From SCTG01 sp964384595 (GTDB taxonomy: Bacteria; Nitrospirota; Nitrospiria; Nitrospirales; NS-4): a stretch of DNA of 64,000 nt. The position numbers and the translations under genes were made by a program. Below are positions 11,515 to 18,985 of this stretch, one piece after another. The notes beneath the pieces are model-generated. The model did no database searches and had not been told where the DNA came from. It saw only the letters and a list, made by a program, of their open reading frames with translations. Each line of letters starts with the position of its first letter. Positions within the stretch are counted from its first letter, which is position 1. The stretch lies in contig CAYLLY010000004.1 of assembly GCA_964384595.1 (NCBI GenBank), positions 4,597 through 68,596 of the forward strand. The letters run 5' to 3'.

Positions 11515-11808
11515 ATGGCGCCTCTCCCCTCAGCCCCGATTCCCGAGGCCGTAGAAGAGTCGGACACCTTCACCGGTGATGAGCTTGGAGCCCGTGTCAT
11601 TGTCTATAATTGTGACTGCCACACCTACCAGCAGGTGATTGACTTGCTGTGCCGGGCCGTTCCCCAAATGACTCCCTCCCGCGCATTCGAACTCGCATAC
11701 CGGATCGACCACACGGGATCGGCCGAAGTCTATGAAGGGCCACTCAAAATATGCGAGCAGGCCGCCTCCATTCTGGCGGGTGGCGGCTTGCGAGTGGCTG
11801 TCCAGTAA
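11515..11808 (+). CDS. Divergent ClpS-like adaptor
   Basis: 97 residues. After a variable acidic N-terminal tail, the core (VIVYNCDCHTYQQVIDLLCR and later IDHTGSAEVYEGP) aligns with the ClpS fold that delivers N-degron substrates to ClpAP. In classical ClpS the first strand ends Asn-Asp-Asp; here it is Asn-Cys-Asp, while the His-x-Gly-x-Ala step is kept. Substrate choice may therefore differ, or it may be a ClpS-like paralogue. ATG 11515 is chosen because the longer frame from 11461 lies inside the preceding gene. No clpA is in the window. Confidence 0.66.
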   Translation: MAPLPSAPIPEAVEESDTFTGDELGARVIVYNCDCHTYQQVIDLLCRAVPQMTPSRAFELAYRIDHTGSAEVYEGPLKICEQAASILAGGGLRVAVQ

Positions 11809-11826
11809 GGCGCCTTTCCTTCACTC

Positions 11827-12177
11827 TCAGCCTTTCCTGATGAAGCTGATGGCGTCCTTGTATTCCGCGATGGCCGCGGCCAACGCCCGGGCTCCGAGAG
11901 GGATATTGGCTTCGAGGACGGCTTCCACGTCGGATGGCTCGATCACGACTTCATACCGATCCTGCACATTGGTCATGCGAACCCCTTCCCCGGGAACATC
12001 TCGCGGCATGTAGAGCTCATGCCAGACCTCCTTTTCAACGAGGCACACGTCGCGAAACCGCTCGTACAAGAGCTTCAGCTTCTCAGGGTCACGCTCTTTC
12101 ATGGGATGCACATGCAAAATCAGGGCGGAAACGCCGAAGGGCCGGTCGACTTCCTCAGCCGACCGGCCCCGCGTCAC
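11827..12177 (-). CDS. Hypothetical protein, about 116 aa
   Basis: Not recognised. It is soluble, acidic and rich in Glu and Val (KEVWHELYMPRDVPGEGVRM, then VVIEPSDVEAVLEANI). There is no signal peptide or membrane segment. The GTG at 12177 has only an AAGG placed too close for a good ribosome site; ATG 12102 would give about 91 residues. It is convergent with the ClpS-like gene (18-bp gap). Confidence 0.45.
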   Translation of the reverse strand: MTRGRSAEEVDRPFGVSALILHVHPMKERDPEKLKLLYERFRDVCLVEKEVWHELYMPRDVPGEGVRMTNVQDRYEVVIEPSDVEAVLEANIPLGARALAAAIAEYKDAISFIRKG

Positions 12178-12229
12178 ACCTTATCAGCAGTTTTTCCGGT
12201 CAATCACACACGCCGGATTTCGGTTGCCC

Positions 12230-12625
12230 TTAGGCGGTTCGGACGCGCTTCCGTGATTGAGCGACCGGCATCACGAATCCGTTGGGCTGGACTTCCTTGA
12301 CTTGGGCCGTCGTATAAATCCGCGCCCCGTACAACTCATAAATTTTCGCCACCGCCCCTTTGTCGCCTTTCCGCGCTTTCGCAAACAGCCGGCGACGCTC
12401 ATCCAACTCGTCCTCGGCCACGGTGGTGGCAAGCGCCGATTGCCCTTTCGTTCTTTCAATCGGGCGGGCGGGCCTGATGCTCTCGGATGGCTTGGCCGGG
12501 CCGCCGGTCACCGCCGCGATCTTCCGATGTCTCTCAGTACGATGCCCGGCCAGTTTGTGGGCTTTATGTGCCTTGAACGCTTTGTGCGTCCTGACTTTTG
12601 TTTTATGTTTTCGAATCTTCTTCAT
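12230..12625 (-). CDS. Basic Lys/His-rich hypothetical protein, 131 aa
   Basis: The N-terminal 35 residues are almost entirely Lys, His, Arg, Ala and Thr, with a KHK/AHKAHK pattern, giving a strongly basic, probably nucleic-acid- or metal-binding tail. The C-terminal half (DELDERRRLFAKARKGDKGA and on) is helical. No family is recognised. The start at 12625 has a GAGG about 9 nt upstream, and a GAAAGGA closer to the ATG. A chance low-complexity frame cannot be excluded, but the RBS and the composition shift argue for a real gene. Confidence 0.5.
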   Translation of the reverse strand: MKKIRKHKTKVRTHKAFKAHKAHKLAGHRTERHRKIAAVTGGPAKPSESIRPARPIERTKGQSALATTVAEDELDERRRLFAKARKGDKGAVAKIYELYGARIYTTAQVKEVQPNGFVMPVAQSRKRVRTA

Positions 12626-12648
12626 GTCCTTTCGTCCTCAGGCCTCCA

Positions 12649-12670
12649 GGTATTGCGATACCGGGTTTTT
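12649..12670 (+). terminator. Hairpin plus T-run, terminator-like on the plus strand
   Basis: GGTAT-TGCG-ATACC forms a 5-bp stem, extended by a C-C/G-G pair past one mismatch, and is followed by GGG and five T. It would act only on plus-strand transcripts, yet the adjacent gene is on the minus strand, so it may limit read-through from the genes at 10863-11808 or be fortuitous. Confidence 0.3.
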
Positions 12671-12689
12671 CATGTTACCACAAACTGCC

Positions 12690-12906
12690 CTTCTTCTGCT
12701 AAAGATCTCATTAATCCATGCGAGATACGTATTCCACCTTGCTATAATATTTATAAGCCTTTGATAATGAACATAAATTCTCAATATCTCGTTAAGGATA
12801 ACGATTCAGATGCCTTAATGTGGTGTGTTAAATCTTATCCACAGAAATGGGATGCTGTTATAATGATGACGTGCGCGGAACTCGTTGAAACGAAAGGAGA
12901 CGCCCG
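12690..12906 (+). promoter_or_regulatory. AT-rich regulatory stretch with TATAAT boxes and a DnaA box, upstream of the DUF3386 gene
   Basis: This part of the roughly 280-bp gap between the divergent genes at 12625 and 12907 is far more AT-rich than the rest of the window. It holds TATAAT at 12743-12748 and again at 12859-12864, a perfect DnaA-box consensus TTATCCACA at 12835-12843, a weaker inverted copy TTATCCTTA on the minus strand at 12793-12801, and 7-bp inverted arms CGAGATA (12721-12727) and TATCTCG (12785-12791). The second TATAAT is the likely -10 for the gene at 12907; no good -35 is visible. The stretch contains no ORF of note. Confidence 0.5.
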
Positions 12907-13581
12907 ATGGCGATGACATACGACAAGGAGACTCCTCCGACTGACGCCCAGGACGATCCCGAAGCCAGAGGACTCTTACGGCGCGCCTTCGAGAAGACGG
13001 CGCGCTGGCCGGCCGAGTTCAAAGGTTTCACCGCCGACCTTACCGTGAACGTGGACGGAAAAACGCTCACGGGAACCGTCACCATCAAGTCGGCGCAGGA
13101 TGTCGCCGTATCGCTTGCGGATGCCGAAACCCAGAAGTGGGCGGCGGGCACGATCGGTATGATCGCCGTCCACCGTGGTCCCCGGACGTTCGATCAATCC
13201 GACGGGAAAAGCGTTCTTACGCTGGACAAAAGCGCCGTCCATCCCTTGGGCCAGACCATTCACATTCACGACGCCATGAAATCCCACTACCGGGTGAAGG
13301 ACGACCGGATCACCCAGATCAATCGCTCAATGGGACCGATGCAGTTCACCATCAACGTAGAGGACAGCACCATGACGCCGGACAACAAATACCTGACGAC
13401 GCGGTACACCGTCTACTACTTCAATCCGCAGGACGGCCGCCTGACGAATGTCGAGAGTTTTACCGACTCCCACGTCAGGGTCGGCCAGGCCGATCTGCCC
13501 GCGTCACGCCGTATCATCTCCGCGGAGAACGGGACCGTGTCGGTCAAGACCCTCACGTTCTCGAACCACCGGCTGCTGTAA
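12907..13581 (+). CDS. DUF3386-like protein
   Basis: 224 residues, soluble, no signal peptide. An N-terminal acidic lead is followed by a region that resembles DUF3386: ARGLLRRAFEKTARWPAEFK, then FTADLTVNVDGKTLTGTVTI, then a beta-rich remainder ending with VKTLTFSNHRLL. The family occurs in cyanobacteria and Nitrospira-like bacteria and has no known function. The start is well supported by AAAGGAGA 6 nt before the ATG. It is followed after 12 bp by the DUF5069 gene, so the two probably share a transcript starting in the AT-rich region upstream. Confidence 0.66.
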   Translation: MAMTYDKETPPTDAQDDPEARGLLRRAFEKTARWPAEFKGFTADLTVNVDGKTLTGTVTIKSAQDVAVSLADAETQKWAAGTIGMIAVHRGPRTFDQSDGKSVLTLDKSAVHPLGQTIHIHDAMKSHYRVKDDRITQINRSMGPMQFTINVEDSTMTPDNKYLTTRYTVYYFNPQDGRLTNVESFTDSHVRVGQADLPASRRIISAENGTVSVKTLTFSNHRLL

Positions 13582-13593
13582 GGAGACCCGCGC

Positions 13594-14124
13594 ATGTCGA
13601 TGGACATTCCAGGCTCGACCGGCATGGGCCCGATGAAGGGCAACACGCCCGATTCGCTCATGGGACGAGTGGAACGTCCGCGGCCGAACGATCTGACCAA
13701 GGAATATCCGCGGAGCTCCCGCGATCTATTGGGCGGCTATGTTCACCTGGCCAGGATGATCGACAAGGCCCGCGCACGCGAGGCCGGGATCAACGGACCC
13801 TATATCTACCCCTGCCCCCTGGACAAGGCCCTGTTGTCCTTTCTTGAAGTCTCCGAGCAGGACTTCGCCTATGCGTCCAAGTCACGCAGCGACGAGCTCA
13901 TCCTCGATTGGCTGGCCGTGCACGGGCGGCCGCGTTCCAGAAAGCAAATTGAGATATGGAACAAGCAGATGCTGGAGCGGGGTCCTGACGACGACGCCCA
14001 ATGGGCCTATTTTAAAAAAACCCGGGACGCGATCGATCCCTCGCGCACCGACATCGCCACGTGGATCGACCTCTTGGACCTTGAGGAGGGGCGTCCCGTT
14101 CCACAGCGTGTCACTGCTCCCTAG
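13594..14124 (+). CDS. DUF5069 domain protein
   Basis: 176 residues. The core YPRSSRDLLGGYVHLARMID followed by KARAREAGINGPYIYPCPLD is the DUF5069 signature; the family is common in Nitrospirota, Verrucomicrobia and planctomycetes and is of unknown function. The C-terminal half has conserved-looking Trp residues and an Asp-rich stretch. A GGAG precedes the ATG at normal spacing, and the gene follows the DUF3386 gene closely. It is convergent with the gene at 14128 (3-bp gap). Confidence 0.75.
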   Translation: MSMDIPGSTGMGPMKGNTPDSLMGRVERPRPNDLTKEYPRSSRDLLGGYVHLARMIDKARAREAGINGPYIYPCPLDKALLSFLEVSEQDFAYASKSRSDELILDWLAVHGRPRSRKQIEIWNKQMLERGPDDDAQWAYFKKTRDAIDPSRTDIATWIDLLDLEEGRPVPQRVTAP

Positions 14125-14127
14125 ACG

Positions 14128-14565
14128 TCACTCTTCGTCGTCATCCGCCCAGGGATCGGCCCGCTCAAGCGCCCGCTGCTGCTCCATCGCGTTTTCGAGG
14201 AGGACCCGAACGAAGAGCGCCACGGCCGAGTCGTTGGGTGGGAGCGATATCGTGCTCGCCGCCCCCACAGTGTCGAGCCACGCCTTCTGGTCTGAAGAAA
14301 TCTGAATGCGGATCTCGACCAGGTCCTTCTTTTCCAGCAGGGCGTTCAACGCTTCGCGGGGAACGGTGTCCAGACTCTGGCGCAGCTCTTCCGAATTCCA
14401 CAGCATCGTCCGCATGAAAATAGAAATCACGGACCCTTCGGGGAGGCTGCCGCCCGGCGGGACGGCAATCTTGCCTTTCTTCATCATCATCTCCAGCCAG
14501 GCCTTCTGCTCCGCCGTGATCATGACGGGAATTTCGACCAGGGGAACTTTTCCGAAAAGATCCAT
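14128..14565 (-). CDS. Hypothetical protein with two internal repeats, 145 aa
   Basis: Not recognised as a family. Two tandem units of about 60 residues share the pattern Val-Glu-Ile-x-[VI]-x-Ile-[TS]-x-[ED]-Gln-Lys-Ala-Trp-Leu, then [IV]-x-[LV]-Pro-Pro, then a Phe-[MV]-Arg-x-[ML]-Leu segment. The protein therefore looks like an internal duplication, possibly a pair of small ligand- or protein-binding modules. ATG 14565 is chosen, with GAGG 8 nt upstream, rather than the frame from 14691 that runs into the preceding gene. It lies 22 bp downstream of the fucose-synthase-like gene and is probably the last gene of that minus-strand run. Confidence 0.62.
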   Translation of the reverse strand: MDLFGKVPLVEIPVMITAEQKAWLEMMMKKGKIAVPPGGSLPEGSVISIFMRTMLWNSEELRQSLDTVPREALNALLEKKDLVEIRIQISSDQKAWLDTVGAASTISLPPNDSAVALFVRVLLENAMEQQRALERADPWADDDEE

Positions 14566-14587
14566 AGGGGGTCCTCTGGTTGACCGC

Positions 14588-15529
14588 TCAGGATATAACG
14601 CTACCCTCGTACCATGCGATGGTTTCGCGAAGACCATCCTCGAATGGGGTCGACGCCCGAAATCCGAATTCCTTCTCGGCGCGGGAAACATCCAGGCAGC
14701 GACGCGGTTGACCGTCCGGTCGAGTGGCGTCCCATACCACGCGGCCGGAATAGCCTGTCAAGCGGGCGATCAGTCCGGCCAGATCCGCAATGGATATCTC
14801 AAAGCCGGCGCCCAAATTGACCGGCTCGGAACTATTGTACCGCTCGGCCGCCAGCATGACGCCTTCAGCGGCGTCGCGAACAAAGAGGAATTCCCGAGTC
14901 GGTTGGCCGGTCCCCCACAACACCACTTCAGGATGGCCGGACGCTCTTGCCTCGACGAACTTGCGGATCATGGCCGGGATGACGTGTGCCGTCTCCAAGT
15001 CAAAGTTGTCGCGCGGGCCGTAGAGATTGACGGGAAACACCGTGATGGCGGGAAACCCGTATTGCTGCCGGTACGCCTGGGCCTGTACCAGAAGCATCTT
15101 CTTGGCCAGGCCGTAGGGCGCATTGGTTTCTTCAGGATAGCCGTTCCAGAGATCTTCCTCTCTGAACGGAACCGGCGTGAACTTGGGATAGGCACAGATC
15201 GTCCCCGTGGCGACAAACTTGCGGACCCCTGTAAGCCGAGCCTCTTCCATCAACTGGGCCCCCATCATCAAGTTTTCGTAGAAAAAACGCCCTGGGTTCA
15301 GCCGGTTGGCCTCAATTCCGCCCACGCGTGCCGCCAAGTGAATGATGATATCCGGACGCGCGTCCCGGAAAAGCCGCTTCACCGCATCGGACTGAACCAA
15401 ATCATACTCACGGCTCCGGGGAACGAAGACTTCAGCGGCGCCTCGCATGCGGAGACACTCGACCACATGCGACCCCAGAAATCCGGCGCCGCCGGTCACC
15501 ACGACTCGCGCATGATCCCAGAATCCCAT
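14588..15529 (-). CDS. GDP-L-fucose synthase-like NAD(P)-dependent SDR
   Basis: 313 residues, extended SDR fold: TGGAGFLGSHVV nucleotide-binding loop near residue 11, Tyr-x-x-x-Lys in PYGLAKK, and NLYGPRDNFD. The sequence follows WcaG/Fcl, which converts GDP-4-keto-6-deoxymannose to GDP-L-fucose; the usual Gly-Ser-Ser-Cys-x-Tyr-Pro is GTICAYP here. No GDP-mannose dehydratase (gmd) is in the window, so the donor may come from elsewhere or the enzyme may act on another nucleotide sugar. It is 6 bp downstream of the PanE fusion, at the distal end of the polysaccharide locus. Confidence 0.82.
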   Translation of the reverse strand: MGFWDHARVVVTGGAGFLGSHVVECLRMRGAAEVFVPRSREYDLVQSDAVKRLFRDARPDIIIHLAARVGGIEANRLNPGRFFYENLMMGAQLMEEARLTGVRKFVATGTICAYPKFTPVPFREEDLWNGYPEETNAPYGLAKKMLLVQAQAYRQQYGFPAITVFPVNLYGPRDNFDLETAHVIPAMIRKFVEARASGHPEVVLWGTGQPTREFLFVRDAAEGVMLAAERYNSSEPVNLGAGFEISIADLAGLIARLTGYSGRVVWDATRPDGQPRRCLDVSRAEKEFGFRASTPFEDGLRETIAWYEGSVIS

Positions 15530-15535
15530 TGGCGG

Positions 15536-16999
15536 CTAGGGTTTCTCAGGTGAGCGCGTATCCCTGCCCGGGCCGATGGTGAACTCGATGCGCGCCACGC
15601 CTTTCACGTTCGCGCACCAGTCGCCCAGGCCGGGCGTGACGAGGCGAAACGGCCCTCCTTCTTCCTTGCTCAGGGGACGCCCGTCCCGCTTGTAAATGAG
15701 GATGCCGTTTTCCGCCGCTTCCTTCATGTGCAGGCTGGCGGCATACTGCCCGTCGGCCGAATGAAACGTCACATGGTCCGCGCCGATCTTGCAAGTGGCG
15801 CTATTCAGCAGCGCGCGAACGCGGACGGCCTGTCCCTTCATGTCGGCGGCTTCCACGGACACGTCCGGGATCTGTTCGTTCGCCGGCAGTTTGGCGAGGG
15901 CCTCGGCATCGAAGATGAGCGGCTGGATCACCTGGCCGTCGACCCTGAGGAGGGCAGGTCCCATCGGCGCCGGCTCGGTGATGGTCTTGATCAAAGCGCA
16001 AACGGCCTCATTGACCGGAGTCCGGATCCCCATCTCGGTCCCGCGCCGCACGAGGTAGCCGTTGAGATGGTCGATCTCGGTTCGGCGGCCGGCCTTCCAG
16101 TCGTCGAACATGGACGTATGGATATCGCGGATCTCCTGTGACCACTGGATGACCTTGTCCGCGATGTCGGGGGCGAGCGCCACGCCGTCGGCCTGCGCCA
16201 CCGCCACCGCCTCCTCGACGATCAGCTTGATCATCACGCGCATCTCCGGATGCGAGATGGCCTTTGAGACACGGTCATTGATCAGGACCGTCAACGGATT
16301 GAACGCCACGTTCCAGCACATCTTTTCCCATTTCGTCCGCATGATGTCTTCGGACACCTGGCAGGGGACTCCGGCTCCCTCAAAGAGGGCCTTCACATCC
16401 TCGAGCGCGACGCTCGGAATCGGCGCGGCAGGCGACGGAGGGCGGCCTCCATGCCTCCGCAGCTCTCCGAGTTTGGCGAACGGCCCCTTCCCCTCGGCAA
16501 CAGAAGAGGACGCATCCTCCTGCACTGATGGTTCCTCTCCCTCCGCGGAATTCCAGGCCCCGATTGCCAAGGCTCCCCGTTTGTAATGTTCAATGACACC
16601 GGGTTCGGCGACCCTGGAATAAGTGTACGCAACCCCTCCGATGACCGGGATGCCCGGAGCCAGCTCCCGGATACGCACCTCCGTGTCAACTCCGTTCTGA
16701 AGCGTCAGCACCGTCGTCTGCGGGGACAGAATGGGCTGAAGCTGGGCGATGACCTCATCGAGATCGTAGCGCTTGACCGACAGGATAACGAGCTCGGACT
16801 GCGGCAAGTCGCAGGGATCGCAGCTCGCGATCGGGTGCACCGTAAACGACTGGTCCACGCTGTGGACCGACAGGCCCTTCTGCCTGACCGCAGCCAGTGT
16901 GGTGGAGCGCAGCAGAAAGGAGCACGGCACACCGGCGTTCACCAGGCGGGCTCCGAAAAAGCCTCCCACCGCCCCGGCTCCCACCATCATGACCTTCAT
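15536..16999 (-). CDS. PanE-type 2-dehydropantoate 2-reductase fused to a molybdopterin-binding-like domain
   Basis: The first roughly 320 residues are PanE/ApbA: the GAGAVGGFFGARL NADP loop at the N-terminus, the catalytic-Lys region KWEKMCWNVAFNPLTVLIND, and the MFDDWKAGRRTEIDHLNGYL signature. PanE reduces ketopantoate to pantoate in the coenzyme A pathway. A low-complexity insert of about 40 residues sits near residue 150. The last 130 residues (from about residue 355) resemble the sulfite-oxidase-type oxidoreductase molybdopterin domain: CKIGADHVTFHSADGQYAAS, GILIYKRDGRPLSKEEGGPF and RLVTPGLGDW. ATG 16999 has GAGGA about 5 nt upstream; the longer frame from 17068 adds unlikely residues. 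An authentic pantothenate role is uncertain because of the fusion and the sugar-locus context. Confidence 0.8.
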   Translation of the reverse strand: MKVMMVGAGAVGGFFGARLVNAGVPCSFLLRSTTLAAVRQKGLSVHSVDQSFTVHPIASCDPCDLPQSELVILSVKRYDLDEVIAQLQPILSPQTTVLTLQNGVDTEVRIRELAPGIPVIGGVAYTYSRVAEPGVIEHYKRGALAIGAWNSAEGEEPSVQEDASSSVAEGKGPFAKLGELRRHGGRPPSPAAPIPSVALEDVKALFEGAGVPCQVSEDIMRTKWEKMCWNVAFNPLTVLINDRVSKAISHPEMRVMIKLIVEEAVAVAQADGVALAPDIADKVIQWSQEIRDIHTSMFDDWKAGRRTEIDHLNGYLVRRGTEMGIRTPVNEAVCALIKTITEPAPMGPALLRVDGQVIQPLIFDAEALAKLPANEQIPDVSVEAADMKGQAVRVRALLNSATCKIGADHVTFHSADGQYAASLHMKEAAENGILIYKRDGRPLSKEEGGPFRLVTPGLGDWCANVKGVARIEFTIGPGRDTRSPEKP

Positions 17000-17084
17000 T
17001 CGATCCTCGCTCCCGGCATGCATTCCCGTTCCATCATGCCCCATGCTTTCGCGGCAGCGCAAGACCACAGTCCGCGGACATGCG

Positions 17085-17816
17085 CTAGCCTGGTAGCGGC
17101 GCGCCGAGCACCGTCAAGAGCTCGTCCAGGCCGCTGATCGTGATCACGTCCTGGCGCCGCTCTGTGCCCTTCCCGGTCCGGTCGAGGTGCACGCCGCCGA
17201 GCCCGGCGGCAACGGCCGCCTGCGCGTCCTCCCGCAAGCTGTTTCCGACATGCACCGCTTCGCGTGCCCCCGCGCCGTGCTTGTGGAGCGCCCGCTGGAA
17301 AATTTTAACCGAGGGCTTGGCGGCGCCGGCGGAGCTGGAAATCGTCACGCTCTCGAAAAACCGGTCAATCCCCAGGCCAATGAGAATGTCATAGAGACGC
17401 GAATCGAAGTTCGACACGATGCCGCACTCGATCCCGCGCGCCTCCAAGGCGCGGAGGGCGGGCACCACGTCAGGGTAGAGCTCCCACGACTCGGGCCTGG
17501 AGAAATACGTGAACACGTCTTCGAAGTACTCATCGAACCCCTCGAACATTCCGACACGATAGAACACGCTATGGACCACGTCGAACCACCACATCCGCTC
17601 ACAGGACTTGATCTCCTGCGGGTCGCTCACGGCGAACACGGGCGGCGGCGCGTCGGCAAACGCCCTGGCAAATGCCTGCTGGATGACTTCTCGCTCGGCT
17701 GTCACTCCATACTTGAGCGCATGGCTGCGGTACACCTCCCCCACCGACCCTTTCACGTGAAAGAGCGTGTCGGCGGCGTCGAAGAAAATCACCCTGGCGC
17801 CGCATAAAAGGCTCAT
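17085..17816 (-). CDS. HAD-superfamily hydrolase (HAD-IA type)
   Basis: 243 residues with a helical cap: motif I is FFDAADTLF, motif II VSNFDSRL, motif III the Lys in AKPSVKIFQRAL, motif IV HVGNSLREDAQAA. The nucleophile Asp is present, but the general-acid Asp two residues later is Ala, as in the Asp-Ala-x-Gly-Thr subgroup related to HDHD3, so catalysis may be altered. In this context it could dephosphorylate a sugar phosphate. Its ATGA start overlaps the stop of the WecA-type gene (17813-17816). Confidence 0.8.
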   Translation of the reverse strand: MSLLCGARVIFFDAADTLFHVKGSVGEVYRSHALKYGVTAEREVIQQAFARAFADAPPPVFAVSDPQEIKSCERMWWFDVVHSVFYRVGMFEGFDEYFEDVFTYFSRPESWELYPDVVPALRALEARGIECGIVSNFDSRLYDILIGLGIDRFFESVTISSSAGAAKPSVKIFQRALHKHGAGAREAVHVGNSLREDAQAAVAAGLGGVHLDRTGKGTERRQDVITISGLDELLTVLGAPLPG

Positions 17817-18985
17817 GCGCCACGCCCCCGTCTCTCCAGGATCGATACGACCACCACGATGATCGTGCCTTGCAGCAGGAGAAACAGCGCATCCACCGCG
17901 CGGGCGGATCGAAGAACGACCCCGGCCAACCCCAGCGCGATGCTCAGGAGAAAAATCATCAGGACCGCGTCCGTCCGGCTGCCCAGAGACCGTTCCATCC
18001 GATGGTGCATGTGGTCCTTTCCAACATATTCCAGATACTGCTTCAGCGTCGTGACTTTGCCCGTGTAAAGCCGCTCCACCGTCGTATGCACCATATCGTA
18101 GATGAGTATCCCGAAAATTAAAATCGGCGTGGACACCGAGACGATGGGCTTCCCATGCGCCCAGTTCCCCTTGACCGCCAGGCAGGCCAGCGTAAATCCG
18201 AGAAAGGTGCTCCCCGCGTCTCCGAGAAAGATCGTGGCAGGCGCGTGGGGCTTGAAGTTATACGGGAGAAACCCCAAGCCCGCTCCGATGAGCGCAACCA
18301 TCACCCAGCCCAGAACGGGCTGGTTGGTTTGAAACGCGACGATGCCCATGAAAAATGCGATGATGATGGCGAGCCCCGTCGCCAGGCCATCCATACCGTC
18401 GAAGAAATTCAACGCGTTGGTGATCCCCACGATCCAGAGCACCGTCAGGAACACATTGAGCGTGTCACCGAGCAACCCGTGGGGGAAAAAGGTCAGGAGT
18501 TTGCCGGACCAGATGACGATTCCTGCGGCGATGATCTGCGCCAGCAGTTTCGTTATAGCCGGCACCCCTCGGATATCATCCCAGAGGCCGACGAGAAAGA
18601 GCAGGGTTCCACCGACCAGCACACCCAACATACCCTCGGTTCCGATCAAGGGATCGACCATTCCCGCCGCGTTCGCCAGAATGGCGACAAGGAACGCCAG
18701 ATACACCGCGACTCCACCTAACAAGGGAGTCGAAGTCTGATGAATCTTCCTGGGTGATGGATGGTCAACGGCACCGATCTTGCGCGCCAACTCCCGCACG
18801 AACGGAGTCAGCCCTGCAGCCGCAAAAAAGGACACCAGCAATATAAAAAGCCATCGCATGCCGGCGGTGTAAAACCAGCCATGCACAGCAGGCTGCAGCA
18901 ATACCACAGCGCACAGAATTGCCCATACCACTACATGTCGTTCGAGTCGTGGAAACAGCATGTTCTTTGTTTCGACTTGTTCCAT
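17813..18985 (-). CDS. WecA/TagO-type undecaprenyl-phosphate sugar-1-phosphate transferase
   Basis: 390 residues, about 11 transmembrane helices. MraY/WecA-family motifs are clear: GLWDDIRG (Mg-binding Asp pair), NALNFFDGMDGLA, IFLGDAGSTFLG and KDHMHHR. The enzyme loads a hexosamine-1-phosphate, usually GlcNAc-1-P, from its UDP donor onto undecaprenyl phosphate at the inner membrane, starting synthesis of a lipid-linked glycan. It is the only initiating transferase visible in the locus; no WbaP/PglC-type protein is seen. It starts directly after the DegT stop codon. Confidence 0.9.
   Translation of the reverse strand: MEQVETKNMLFPRLERHVVVWAILCAVVLLQPAVHGWFYTAGMRWLFILLVSFFAAAGLTPFVRELARKIGAVDHPSPRKIHQTSTPLLGGVAVYLAFLVAILANAAGMVDPLIGTEGMLGVLVGGTLLFLVGLWDDIRGVPAITKLLAQIIAAGIVIWSGKLLTFFPHGLLGDTLNVFLTVLWIVGITNALNFFDGMDGLATGLAIIIAFFMGIVAFQTNQPVLGWVMVALIGAGLGFLPYNFKPHAPATIFLGDAGSTFLGFTLACLAVKGNWAHGKPIVSVSTPILIFGILIYDMVHTTVERLYTGKVTTLKQYLEYVGKDHMHHRMERSLGSRTDAVLMIFLLSIALGLAGVVLRSARAVDALFLLLQGTIIVVVVSILERRGRGA

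Noticed and set aside
12178..12229. GACCGG/CCGGTC inverted repeat near 12.2 kb as a terminator
   Set aside because: The arms are about 30 nt apart and no T-run follows.
12690..12906. Chromosome origin
   Set aside because: Only one perfect DnaA box and no dnaA, dnaN, gidA or rpmH nearby, so a regulatory site is more likely than oriC.
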